Assembly: GCF_011765465.1 (NCBI RefSeq)
Contig: NZ_CP050265.1
Span: forward strand, 3,078,425-3,142,424
DNA: 64,000 nt
Origin: Erythrobacter sp.
GTDB taxonomy: Bacteria > Pseudomonadota > Alphaproteobacteria > Sphingomonadales > Sphingomonadaceae
Direction of reading: 5' to 3'
Shown here in pieces: positions 18,925 through 26,305 of this stretch; position 1 is the first letter of the stretch, and each line of letters opens with the position of its first letter. Position numbers and translations under genes: made by a program. A model generated the notes under the pieces. That model did not search any database. It was not told the origin of the DNA and worked only from the letters and a program-made list of their open reading frames with translations.

Positions 18925-19562
18925 TCGGTTCCTTCGAGGTCGGCCACGTCGATCGTGACGGTCTCGCCATTGCCACCGGGAAATTCGCGGAACAAGGCCG
19001 CTGCCAGGGTGCGGGCGGCAGCGCCGGTCTCGCTGTAGGGCGAATTCATCGAGGTTTCGAGATTCGCGCGCCCTTCCCACAGGCTCTCGCCCGCCGGGCC
19101 GAGGATTCGCACGGCAAGCTGGGTCACGACGCGCGGGCCGCTGTTGCCGCCGCCGCCGAGATTGATCCCGACGCCGACGCCGACGCCCGAGCCGAAGGTC
19201 CCGGTCTGCCCGCCGACCCCGACATTGACCGGCGAGCGCCGACCGCCCGCGCTCGCGATCGGCTCGCGGCTGGTGCGGATCGTCGCGGTCTGGCCCGCCG
19301 TGCCGGGCTGGGTCGCAATTGTGTAGCCGAGCTGCTTCAGTTCCGCGGCGACTGCGGATTCGAACGCGGCGCGTGCCGTCTTGTTCGACATTTCCTCGGG
19401 AAAGACGATCGCGATGCCGCCTTCGCCGAGTTCGGCCGCGCGCTGCTGGGCGACGAAGCGGGTCACTTCGACCGGGCCGGTATAGGTGCTGGTGCAGGCG
19501 CCGAGGGCCAGCGCGGGGAGCGCCGCTGCGAGCAGCGCGCGAAGGGGTGGGGTGATGGGCAT
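18921..19562 (-). CDS. DUF4136-type lipoprotein, 213 aa
   Basis: Lipoprotein signal with lipobox LALGAC (Cys about residue 22). The mature part has a DUF4136-like order: [29 protein letters not shown], a Gly/Val-rich central insert ([19 protein letters not shown]) and the ending [15 protein letters not shown]. The gene at 53745-54443 has the same architecture, including an aromatic Gly-rich insert and FPGNSGETLRI, so these are paralogues. Likely an outer-membrane-associated periplasmic protein; function unknown. AAGGAAG precedes the ATG. It is first in a two-gene unit with the carboxypeptidase. Confidence 0.78.
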   Translation of the reverse strand: MPITPPLRALLAAALPALALGACTSTYTGPVEVTRFVAQQRAAELGEGGIAIVFPEEMSNKTARAAFESAVAAELKQLGYTIATQPGTAGQTATIRTSREPIASAGGRRSPVNVGVGGQTGTFGSGVGVGVGINLGGGGNSGPRVVTQLAVRILGPAGESLWEGRANLETSMNSPYSETGAAARTLAAALFREFPGGNGETVTIDVADLEGTE

Positions 19563-19676
19563 GGGGCTTCCTTTCTCTCCGCCCCCGTTATAGCCGCCAT
19601 GCCCCGACGCGCCACAAGGCTTTCGCAGGAGCGAAATTCATGGTTTGCGAACGTCGCCGTGCTATGGCGCGCGGCG

Positions 19677-20711
19677 ATGGACCAGAAAGCGACTCCTGTG
19701 CTGGTGACCGGCGGTGCCGGCTATATCGGCAGCCACGCCGTGCTCGCACTAAAGGACGCGGGCTGGCGGGTGAGCGTGATCGACAATCTATCGACCGGCT
19801 TTCGTTTCGCCGTGCCCGACGGCGTGCCGTTCTACGAAGGGGATATCGAGGACGCGGGCCTCGTTGCCCGCATCTTCGCCGAACAGGGTATGGACGAGGG
19901 AGGCGGAGCGATCATGCACTTCGCCGGCTCGATCGTGGTGCCGGAAAGCGTTTCCGACCCGCTCAAGTATTACCACAACAACACGGCCAAGAGCCGCGCG
20001 CTGATCGAATCAGCGGTGCGCGCGGGCGTGGGGCATTTCATCTTTTCCTCGACCGCCGCGACCTATGGCGTACCCGAGGTCTCGCCGGTCTCCGAGGACT
20101 GCCCGCGCGCGCCGATCAATCCCTATGGCTGGTCGAAGCTGATGACCGAGCAGATGCTCGCCGACACCGCCGCCGCCCATGCGATGAATTATTGCGCGCT
20201 CAGGTATTTCAACGTCGCCGGGGCCGATCCCGAGGGGCGCAGCGGGCAATCGACCGCCGGGGCGACCCATCTCATCAAGGTCGCGGTCGAGGCCGCACTG
20301 GGCAAGCGCGACCATGTCAGCGTCTTCGGGACCGATTACGCGACGCCCGACGGAACGGGAGTGCGCGACTACATCCACGTGAGCGACCTTGCCGCCGCCC
20401 ATGTCCTGGCGCTCGAGGCGCTCATCCAGGCGCCGGGCCGCTCGATGACGATGAACTGCGGCTACGGGCGCGGCTTTTCGGTGCTGGAAGTGCTCGACGC
20501 GCTCGACCGGCTGACCAATGCGCCGATCGAAAGGCGTTTCGCCGAGCGCCGCGCGGGCGATCCCGACTCGCTCGTTTCGGACCCGTCGCGCATCCGCGCC
20601 ACACTTCCGTGGACACCGCGCTTCGACGACCTCGAGACGATCATCGCCCACGCGCTCGCATGGGAGCGCAGACTCGGTGAAATTCGCGCTGGCGAGGGCG
20701 CCGAGGCGTGA
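19677..20711 (+). CDS. galE: UDP-glucose 4-epimerase, 344 aa
   Basis: Extended SDR: NAD-binding GGAGYIGSH, NAGS-like FAGSIVVPESV, catalytic Ser/Thr in FSSTAATYG and YGWSK (Tyr-x-x-x-Lys) near residue 155, then the GalE-specific RYFNVAGADPEGRSGQ. It interconverts UDP-glucose and UDP-galactose for surface glycans. The ATG at 19677 begins directly before the Rossmann motif; the frame is open upstream to 19599 but those residues are atypical. It stands alone, divergent from the DUF4136 gene. Confidence 0.95.
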   Translation: MDQKATPVLVTGGAGYIGSHAVLALKDAGWRVSVIDNLSTGFRFAVPDGVPFYEGDIEDAGLVARIFAEQGMDEGGGAIMHFAGSIVVPESVSDPLKYYHNNTAKSRALIESAVRAGVGHFIFSSTAATYGVPEVSPVSEDCPRAPINPYGWSKLMTEQMLADTAAAHAMNYCALRYFNVAGADPEGRSGQSTAGATHLIKVAVEAALGKRDHVSVFGTDYATPDGTGVRDYIHVSDLAAAHVLALEALIQAPGRSMTMNCGYGRGFSVLEVLDALDRLTNAPIERRFAERRAGDPDSLVSDPSRIRATLPWTPRFDDLETIIAHALAWERRLGEIRAGEGAEA

Positions 20712-20718
20712 CACATGG

Positions 20719-20747
20719 TTGACGGCGCGCCCCCTTGGCGCTAACGG
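20719..20747 (+). promoter_or_regulatory. Possible sigma-70 promoter for rpmJ
   Basis: TTGACG (20719-20724) and TAACGG (20742-20747) are separated by 17 bases, immediately after galE. The -10 is weak. Transcription would begin near 20754 and run through the hairpin at 20766-20792 before reaching rpmJ. Confidence 0.4.
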
Positions 20748-20765
20748 GCCGATCAAGGAATGAGC

Positions 20766-20792
20766 GCGCCGGGATGCGTCTCGGCGCTTTTT
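20766..20792 (+). terminator. Intrinsic terminator between galE and rpmJ, possibly inside the rpmJ leader
   Basis: GCGCCGGGA (20766-20774) pairs with TCTCGGCGC (20779-20787) around TGCG, with one G-U pair, followed by TTTTT and GTTT. It may simply end galE transcription. If the candidate promoter at 20719-20747 is real, it lies in the rpmJ 5-prime leader, only 19 bases before the start codon, where it could act as an attenuator. Confidence 0.8.
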
Positions 20793-20810
20793 GTTTGGAA
20801 AGACACGACG

Positions 20811-20936
20811 ATGAAGATCCGCAACAGCCTCAAGTCGCTGAAGAAGCGCCACCGCGATTGCCGCGTCATCCGGCGCCGCGGTCGCACCTACGTCATCAAC
20901 AAGACGAACCGCCGGTTCAAGGCCCGCCAGGGCTGA
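20811..20936 (+). CDS. rpmJ: 50S ribosomal protein L36, 41 aa
   Basis: [24 protein letters not shown] is the start of the longer L36 form found in alphaproteobacteria, with the sequence ending RRFKARQG. This form keeps only one Cys of the zinc ribbon (Cys17), as usual for the C-minus type paralogue. GGAAAGA lies upstream of the ATG at 20811. An in-frame ATG at 20760, after AAGGA, would add 17 residues that include the terminator; it is unlikely because the ribosomal start is conserved and the spacing is wrong. Confidence 0.96.
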   Translation: MKIRNSLKSLKKRHRDCRVIRRRGRTYVINKTNRRFKARQG

Positions 20937-21032
20937 TCCGGCCTGGACGCCGGTCCGTGCATCGCGGTCCGGAAGGGTTCAAGCGGCCCGCCTCCCACCG
21001 GAGTGCGGGCCGCTCGCCGTTTGGGGACTGTC

Positions 21033-21644
21033 ATGAGCAATAATGACCGCGCCGCCGTGTTCGACGTGGGCCGGGTGCTGTTCCAGTGGCAGCTGCGCGC
21101 CCTTTTCGAAAAGCTGATCGACGATTCGCAGCAGCTCGACTGGTTCCTTGCGAATGTCGTGACGGAGGAATGGCATTTCCAGCACGATCGCGGCGCGCCG
21201 CTGGCCGAGATGCTGCCTGCGCGCATGGCCCAGTTTCCAGAACACGCCCTGCTTATCGCCGCCTACGCAGCGCGTTTCAACGAAACCGTGCCCGGCGAGA
21301 TCGAAGGGGTTCACGACATCGTCCGCCGTCTCGCGGACCGGGATGTGCCGCTCTACTGCCTGACCAATTTCGGGGACGAGCTGTTCGCCCGCTTCCGCCC
21401 GGAGCAGCCGATCTTCGACCTGTTCGAGGACATCATCGTGTCCGGCACGGAGCGCATCGCAAAGCCCGATCCGCGCATCTACGAAATCGTCGAGCGCCGC
21501 AGCGGGCGCGAGGGTGCGGCGCTGTTCTTCACCGACGACAATCCGGCCAATGTCGCCGCCGCCAAGGCGCGCGGCTGGGATGCGCACCTGTTCACCGATG
21601 CGGCATCGCTCGAGGCGCAGCTGGCAGGATCCGGCCTGCTGTAA
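21033..21644 (+). CDS. HAD-family hydrolase, 203 aa
   Basis: HAD fold with motif I DVGRVLF (nucleophile Asp), motif II LTN in YCLTNFGDEL, motif III Lys in AKPDPRIYE and motif IV TDDNPANV. Motif I has Gly-Arg where phosphatases have an acid two residues after the nucleophile (DxD), as in subfamily IA members related to haloacid dehalogenases or small phosphatases. The ATG at 21033 is chosen over a GTG at 21003 because the family N-terminus begins there. Substrate unknown. A large hairpin follows. Confidence 0.85.
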   Translation: MSNNDRAAVFDVGRVLFQWQLRALFEKLIDDSQQLDWFLANVVTEEWHFQHDRGAPLAEMLPARMAQFPEHALLIAAYAARFNETVPGEIEGVHDIVRRLADRDVPLYCLTNFGDELFARFRPEQPIFDLFEDIIVSGTERIAKPDPRIYEIVERRSGREGAALFFTDDNPANVAAAKARGWDAHLFTDAASLEAQLAGSGLL

Positions 21645-21650
21645 CGAAAG

Positions 21651-21700
21651 CGGCCCCCGGACCGCGCGCCGGTTGGGGGCAGGGCGCGCGCCGGGGGCCG
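21651..21700. terminator. Very stable hairpin between convergent genes
   Basis: The arm at 21651-21670 pairs with 21683-21700, giving about 18 G/C pairs with a two-base bulge and a 12-base loop. It lacks a long T-run, but short GAAAG/CTTTC flanks exist on both sides. Placed between the convergent HAD and CC_3452-type genes, it may serve as a bidirectional terminator. Confidence 0.6.
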
Positions 21701-21750
21701 GAAAGTCGCCCGCGCTGGAGAGGCGCGCGGACGGGGGGATCAGGGTTGGC

Positions 21751-22086
21751 TCAGTTGCCGTTGCACTTGGCGAGCTTGTCCGCCTCGAGCTCCTTGCCGC
21801 GCGCGGTGAAGGCGGTGATCTCGCCGAATTCGCGGTTCAGGTCGCGGCAGACGTTGATCGGACGCGAAGTGCCCTTGTTGGCGACGCAGATGTCGCCCTT
21901 GCAGGCCCAGGCGACACCGCCGGCGACCGCACGCTCGTCGGCGGCGGGCTGGGCGAGGCGGGCGATGTAGTAGGGGCCATCCTTCGCCTCGGCCGGGGCG
22001 GGAGCGGCGGCGACGCCGAAGACCGCGGCGGTGTAGGCGAGGGCGGCGACGAAGATCGACAGGCGATTGGTGCGGGAGAGGGTCAT
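21751..22086 (-). CDS. CC_3452-type secreted small protein, 111 aa
   Basis: A signal peptide (LSIFVAALAYTAAVFGVAAAPAP, cleavage near AEA) precedes a domain with YYIARLAQPA, VAWACKGDICVANKGTSRPINVCRDL and a terminal KLAKCNGN. Four Cys in the mature part suggest two disulfides in the periplasm. This pattern matches the small exported family named after Caulobacter CC_3452; function unknown. The ATG at 22086 starts the signal peptide. Two 15-base operator-like repeats lie 50-115 bases upstream, in the gap shared with the HxlR gene. Confidence 0.8.
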   Translation of the reverse strand: MTLSRTNRLSIFVAALAYTAAVFGVAAAPAPAEAKDGPYYIARLAQPAADERAVAGGVAWACKGDICVANKGTSRPINVCRDLNREFGEITAFTARGKELEADKLAKCNGN

Positions 22087-22135
22087 TGTCGGGGTCCTTT
22101 GGCTGACGGGATCATCGTTTATTGTGCGATGCAAC

Positions 22136-22201
22136 GTTTCGATTCGAAACTCATTGCATAACCCCCACTAGCTCACTAGATTTCAAGTTGCAACTCGAAA
22201 C
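22136..22201. promoter_or_regulatory. Pair of 15-base operator-like repeats in the hxlR-type intergenic gap
   Basis: A perfect inverted repeat GTTTCGATTCGAAAC (22136-22150) is matched by GTTGCAACTCGAAAC (22187-22201), identical at 12 of 15 positions and 51 bases away. The sequence around them is AT-rich, as expected for divergent promoters. HxlR-family dimers bind such sites; autoregulation and control of the secreted-protein gene are inferred. Confidence 0.6.
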
Positions 22202-22304
22202 CTAAATTTATTTTCGCCTCGGAGCCGTCCCGGAAATTTGCCAGAACCGCGATTGCGGGTAGAGTGCGCGGCGCTATCCAAGAACAGGCATGAGAGGAAT
22301 GGAC

Positions 22305-22859
22305 ATGGGCGACGTAAGAGAGCCGCTGCGCGATCTGATCGAATGCGGCCTGCCGCAGGCGCTCGAAGTGATGGGCGAGCGCTGGTCCTTCATGATCCTG
22401 CGCGCCAGCTTCAACGGCCTCAAGCATTTCGAGGAGTTCCTGAGCGAACTCGGCATCGCCCGTAACATCCTGTCAAATCGCCTCGCCAAGCTGGTCGAGC
22501 ACGGCATCCTGCGCCGCGAACCGTGCGAGGACGACCGGCGCAAGATCGAATATCGCCTGACCGACAAGGGCTTCGACCTGCTGCCCGCGATGATCGCGCT
22601 GCGCCAGTGGGGACAGAAATACGGCAACGAGCCGGTCAAGGAGGACCCCGTCCTCGTCGATGCTCGCGACCGCCTGCCGATCGGCCCGGTCTCGATCCTT
22701 GCCCATGACGGGCGCATCCTGAACCATCAGGATCTCTGGCTGACCCGCCGCGTCGACCTCGGCAAGCGGCCTGACGGAACTCGCGCCGAAGCGGGCGCGG
22801 GACTGGGCCGCGGCGACGTTGCCGATCTCGAAGCCGCGAGAAAAGCCGCCGCCGGGTGA
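22305..22859 (+). CDS. HxlR-family winged-helix transcriptional regulator, 184 aa
   Basis: The HxlR domain covers about residues 10-105: LPQALEVMGERWSFMILRASF, GLKHFEEFLSELGIARNILSNRL, then the wing RREPCEDDRRKIEYRLTDKG. A second half of about 75 residues (LPIGPVSILAHDGRILNHQD) is found in longer HxlR members and may sense a ligand. GAGGA six bases before the ATG at 22305 favours that start over 22290 or 22299. Divergent from the CC_3452-type gene, with two operator-like repeats in the gap. Confidence 0.88.
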   Translation: MGDVREPLRDLIECGLPQALEVMGERWSFMILRASFNGLKHFEEFLSELGIARNILSNRLAKLVEHGILRREPCEDDRRKIEYRLTDKGFDLLPAMIALRQWGQKYGNEPVKEDPVLVDARDRLPIGPVSILAHDGRILNHQDLWLTRRVDLGKRPDGTRAEAGAGLGRGDVADLEAARKAAAG

Positions 22860-22902
22860 TTCGCCCCGGCTCGCAAGGGTCACTATCGAAAACGGGTGAG
22901 AC

Positions 22903-24684
22903 ATGAGCCGGGTCGCCGCGGCGGACGTCTACGACATCCTGCGCCGCACCTTCGGCTTTTCGGGCTTTCGCGGGCAGCAGGAAGCGGTCGTCACTCGCGT
23001 ACTCGCGGGGCAGCCGACGCTCGCCCTGATGCCGACGGGGGCGGGCAAGTCGCTCTGCTACCAGCTCCCGGCGCTCGCGCTCGAAGGCACGGCGGTGGTG
23101 ATCTCGCCCCTTATCGCGCTGATGCACGACCAGATCCGCGCCGCCGAGGCGCTGGGCATCCGCGCGGCCTCGATGACCTCCGCCGACACCGACAACGCCG
23201 CCACCGCCGAGGCGCTGCGCCGTGGCGAACTCGATTTGCTCTACATCGCCCCCGAACGCGCGACCACGCCCGGTTTCGAGGGGTTGCTTGCGCAGGCCAG
23301 GCTGTCGCTCTTCGCGATCGACGAGGCGCATTGCGTGTCCGAATGGGGGCACGATTTCCGGCCCGACTACCGGATGCTGCGCCCCCTGCTGGATCGCTTT
23401 GCCGATGTCCCGCGCCTTGCCCTGACCGCGACCGCGGACGAGGTCACGCGCGCCGACGTGCTGCGCCAGCTCGGCATTCCCGAGGAGGGGCTGGTGGTGG
23501 CGGGATTCGACCGGCCCAACATCCGCTATGCCATCCACCCGCGCGGCAATACCGGCCAGCAGGTCGCCGATTTCATCAAGCGCACGAACGGGGCGGGGAT
23601 CGTCTACGCGAACAGCCGCGCCGCGACTGAGCAGATCGCGCAGCACATTGCGAAAACGGGCCGCCCGACCGGCTTCTACCATGCCGGCCTTTCGCCCGAA
23701 CGCCGCGCAGCTGTGCAGGCCGAATTCGTCGCTTCGGAGGACATGGTGATGGTCGCGACCATTGCTTTCGGCATGGGGATCGACAAGCCCGACGTGCGCT
23801 TCGTCGTCCATGCCGGCCTGCCCAAGTCGATCGAAGCCTATTACCAGGAAACGGGACGCGCGGGGCGCGATGGGGACCCGGCCGAGGCCGCGTTGTTCTG
23901 GAGTCCCAATGATTTCGCCAAGGCCCGCCAGCGCCTGGCCGAGGTCGAGGAACACCGCCTCGCCGCCGAACGCGCACGGCTCGATGCGCTCGCCGGGCTG
24001 GTCGAGACGCCGGGCTGCCGCCGCGCGATCCTGTTGCGGCATTTCGGCGAGAACCCGCCCGCGACTTGCGGCAATTGCGACAATTGCGAGAATCCCCCAA
24101 AAGTCGTCGACGCGACAGAGCTTGCGCGCAAGCTCCTCTCGGCGGTCTATCGCACCGGGCAGAGCTTCGGCATGGGGCACATCGAGAAGGTCCTCCTCGG
24201 CCGCGAGGACGACCGCGTGCGCCAGCGCGGGCACGACCACCTTTCCGTCTATGGCATAGTCGGCGAGGAAGAAGCACCGCTGCTGCGCCCACTGATGCGC
24301 AGCCTAACCGCGCACGGGATGCTGACGACGACCGAGCATGGCGGGCTTGCGCTGGGGCCTTCGGCGCGCGCTGTGCTTAAGGGCGAGCGTCCGGTCGCCA
24401 TCGCCGAGCCGCCCGCGAAGAAGCGCCGCCGGGCGAGGACGCAGGCGGCGAACCCCGTCGGCGACCCGCTGTTCGAGGCGCTGCGCGCGAAACGCAAGGA
24501 ACTGGCGAGCGAACGCGGCGTACCCGCCTATGTCATCTTCCACGACAGCGTCCTGCGCGACATGGCGACGCACAAGCCCGAGACGCTCGGCGAACTGGGC
24601 GAATTGCAGGGTGTCGGCGCGAAGAAGCTCGAGACTTACGGGGCCGATTTCATCGCCGTGATCCGCGAAAGCTTCCGCGCCTGA
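22903..24684 (+). CDS. recQ: ATP-dependent DNA helicase RecQ, 593 aa
   Basis: SF2 helicase with motif I GAGKSLCYQLPAL, DEAH box IDEAHCVSEWGHDFRPDY, motif VI QETGRAGRDG, the RecQ-Ct zinc module (CRRAILLRHFG, ATCGNCDNC), a winged helix and a C-terminal HRDC domain (about 515-590, LFEALRAKRKELASERGVPAY). All domains of the full-length bacterial enzyme are present. It unwinds recombination intermediates and stalled forks. It follows the HxlR gene by 43 bases and converges with the TonB-like gene, four bases apart. Confidence 0.97.
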   Translation: MSRVAAADVYDILRRTFGFSGFRGQQEAVVTRVLAGQPTLALMPTGAGKSLCYQLPALALEGTAVVISPLIALMHDQIRAAEALGIRAASMTSADTDNAATAEALRRGELDLLYIAPERATTPGFEGLLAQARLSLFAIDEAHCVSEWGHDFRPDYRMLRPLLDRFADVPRLALTATADEVTRADVLRQLGIPEEGLVVAGFDRPNIRYAIHPRGNTGQQVADFIKRTNGAGIVYANSRAATEQIAQHIAKTGRPTGFYHAGLSPERRAAVQAEFVASEDMVMVATIAFGMGIDKPDVRFVVHAGLPKSIEAYYQETGRAGRDGDPAEAALFWSPNDFAKARQRLAEVEEHRLAAERARLDALAGLVETPGCRRAILLRHFGENPPATCGNCDNCENPPKVVDATELARKLLSAVYRTGQSFGMGHIEKVLLGREDDRVRQRGHDHLSVYGIVGEEEAPLLRPLMRSLTAHGMLTTTEHGGLALGPSARAVLKGERPVAIAEPPAKKRRRARTQAANPVGDPLFEALRAKRKELASERGVPAYVIFHDSVLRDMATHKPETLGELGELQGVGAKKLETYGADFIAVIRESFRA

Positions 24685-24688
24685 CGCT

Positions 24689-25561
24689 TCAGCGCCGCAC
24701 GGTCTGGCGGTAGTCGATCCTGATCCGTACCCAGGATCCCACCTGCGAGCGCCCGCCCACGATCGCGGGACGCACGCGGAATTGCCACGTCGCCGCCAGT
24801 ACCGCGCGCCCGATCCGGGAGCCGGCCGGGCTTTCGCCGAGCAGTTCGCAATCCTCGACCCGGAAATCGGGCACGGTGCGGCACACGATCAATGCGCTCG
24901 ACGGGGCCGTGGCGGTCGAGAGATAGCCCGCGAGTTCCTGCCGCGTCGGCTCGCGATACCAGCGCGCGGCGTACATCGGCTCGCCATTGGGCGCGGTCCC
25001 GACGCGTTCGCTGTCGTTCGCGGAGCGGGGCGGGCCGGTATCGACAGGGCCGTAGTTCCGGCCCGGCCGGATCACCGCCTTCGGCTTCGAAGGCTTGGGC
25101 GGGGGCTCGACCGGGGCGGGCGCAGGGGATGGCGCAGGAAGTGGGGCGACGGGCAGCGGCTGCGGGGGCGGAACGTCGGGCATCTCGAGCGGTGCCGGCT
25201 CGGCTCGCTCCGGTTCGGGAGGACGAGGGACCGGCTCGAACTCGGCCTGCTCGGTCTCCGACTCCTCCCCGGCGGGAGCAGTCTCCTCCGCCGACACGTT
25301 GCGCGCCTCGAAGGTCACGGCTGCGGGTGCATCGGGCTCCCCCTCGACCACGTTCCACCCGAGCGTCAACAGGAGCGCGATCACGACCAGTTCGGCACAG
25401 ATCGTGGCCGCAATTCCCGCCATGCGCCGGCGCAGTGCGCCATCGTCGGCAGCGCCGCTCGGAGCGGCCACAGGGAAAGGAGCGACAGGTGATTCGGGCA
25501 AGGGTGGCTCGGCCGGAAAGGGGGCGGCGCGCGCGCTAGCAGGAAATCCGTCGGTCGGCAC
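24689..25561 (-). CDS. TonB-like energy transducer protein, 290 aa
   Basis: A cytoplasmic N-terminal tail of about 45 residues, one membrane helix (about 51-69), a Pro/Glu-rich periplasmic stretch (about 90-165, many PPP and EP pairs) and a C-terminal domain ending RVRPAIVGGRSQVGSWVRIRIDY fit the TonB plan. The C-terminal domain is weakly similar to the classic YP motif region, and no exbB/exbD genes adjoin, so it may be an accessory TonB-like protein. It lies 15 bases after the cyclic-nucleotide-binding gene on the same strand. Confidence 0.72.
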   Translation of the reverse strand: MPTDGFPASARAAPFPAEPPLPESPVAPFPVAAPSGAADDGALRRRMAGIAATICAELVVIALLLTLGWNVVEGEPDAPAAVTFEARNVSAEETAPAGEESETEQAEFEPVPRPPEPERAEPAPLEMPDVPPPQPLPVAPLPAPSPAPAPVEPPPKPSKPKAVIRPGRNYGPVDTGPPRSANDSERVGTAPNGEPMYAARWYREPTRQELAGYLSTATAPSSALIVCRTVPDFRVEDCELLGESPAGSRIGRAVLAATWQFRVRPAIVGGRSQVGSWVRIRIDYRQTVRR

Positions 25562-25576
25562 GCTTTCGCTGCTCTC

Positions 25577-26242
25577 TCACTCCGCCGCTTCGAGCAGCTC
25601 GACCGTCTCGCGCGTCGGCGGGAGCGCGTCGTCGGGACGGTAGCTCGCCCCCAGCTTCTTCGCGAGGTCGCGGGTGAGCAGCGCGTTAAGGGCATTGCCG
25701 AGATTGGGATGGCGCCTGCCCAGCTTGCGCAGTGCGTCCGCGTCCCATTCGACATATCGCACGCCCTCGGGCGCGACCGTGGTGGCGGTGGTCTTGCGCT
25801 TGAGCACGAAGGCGATTTCGCCGACGAAATTGCCTTCGGGCAGGCGGAACAGGCGTTCGCCCTTCTGGACCGAAATGATGCCCTCGAAGACGTAGAACAA
25901 TGCGCCGGACGGCTCCGCCTCGCGGGTCAGCACCGTGCCCTCGGGGTCTTCCGCCACGCGCCAGTGCGCCAGCTTGAGGATGCGCCGGAACTGGCCCGGC
26001 GTAAGCGTCTCGAAAGCGTCGAACAGGCGCTTTTCGTCCTCCGACAGGCGGAAGGTCGTGCGCTCGAGCAGGACCTGGGCGAGCACGTAGCAATTGGCGA
26101 AGATCATCAGGACGCTCGTGACGATCGCGTCCCACAGCGGCGGGTCGAGCGCGAAATAGTAGTAGGCGATGTATATCACCGTCGAGACGATAATCAGCGA
26201 GCGAAGCGGCAGCTCGTCGCGGATGAAGAATGCGAACAGCAT
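25577..26242 (-). CDS. Membrane protein with Popeye-like and cyclic-nucleotide-binding domain, at least 221 aa
   Basis: The N-terminus holds two to three membrane helices (LIIVSTVIYIAYYYFALD, IVTSVLMIFANCYVLAQVLL), then a cNMP-binding beta roll: EPSGALFYVFEGIISVQKGERLFRLPEGNFVGEIAFVLKRKTTATTVA. The ATG at 26242 falls inside a hydrophobic segment; the same frame is open for 21 further codons up to the comM stop and encodes FDPAWLIQIAAALM, which looks like the missing half of the first helix. The real start may be a non-ATG codon there. Likely a membrane sensor; ligand unknown. Confidence 0.75.
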   Translation of the reverse strand: MLFAFFIRDELPLRSLIIVSTVIYIAYYYFALDPPLWDAIVTSVLMIFANCYVLAQVLLERTTFRLSEDEKRLFDAFETLTPGQFRRILKLAHWRVAEDPEGTVLTREAEPSGALFYVFEGIISVQKGERLFRLPEGNFVGEIAFVLKRKTTATTVAPEGVRYVEWDADALRKLGRRHPNLGNALNALLTRDLAKKLGASYRPDDALPPTRETVELLEAAE

Positions 26243-26305
26243 CAGCGCGGCGGCGATCTGGATCAGCCAGGCGGGGTCGAAGGTGATGGTGAGGGGGTCC
26301 GGGTG

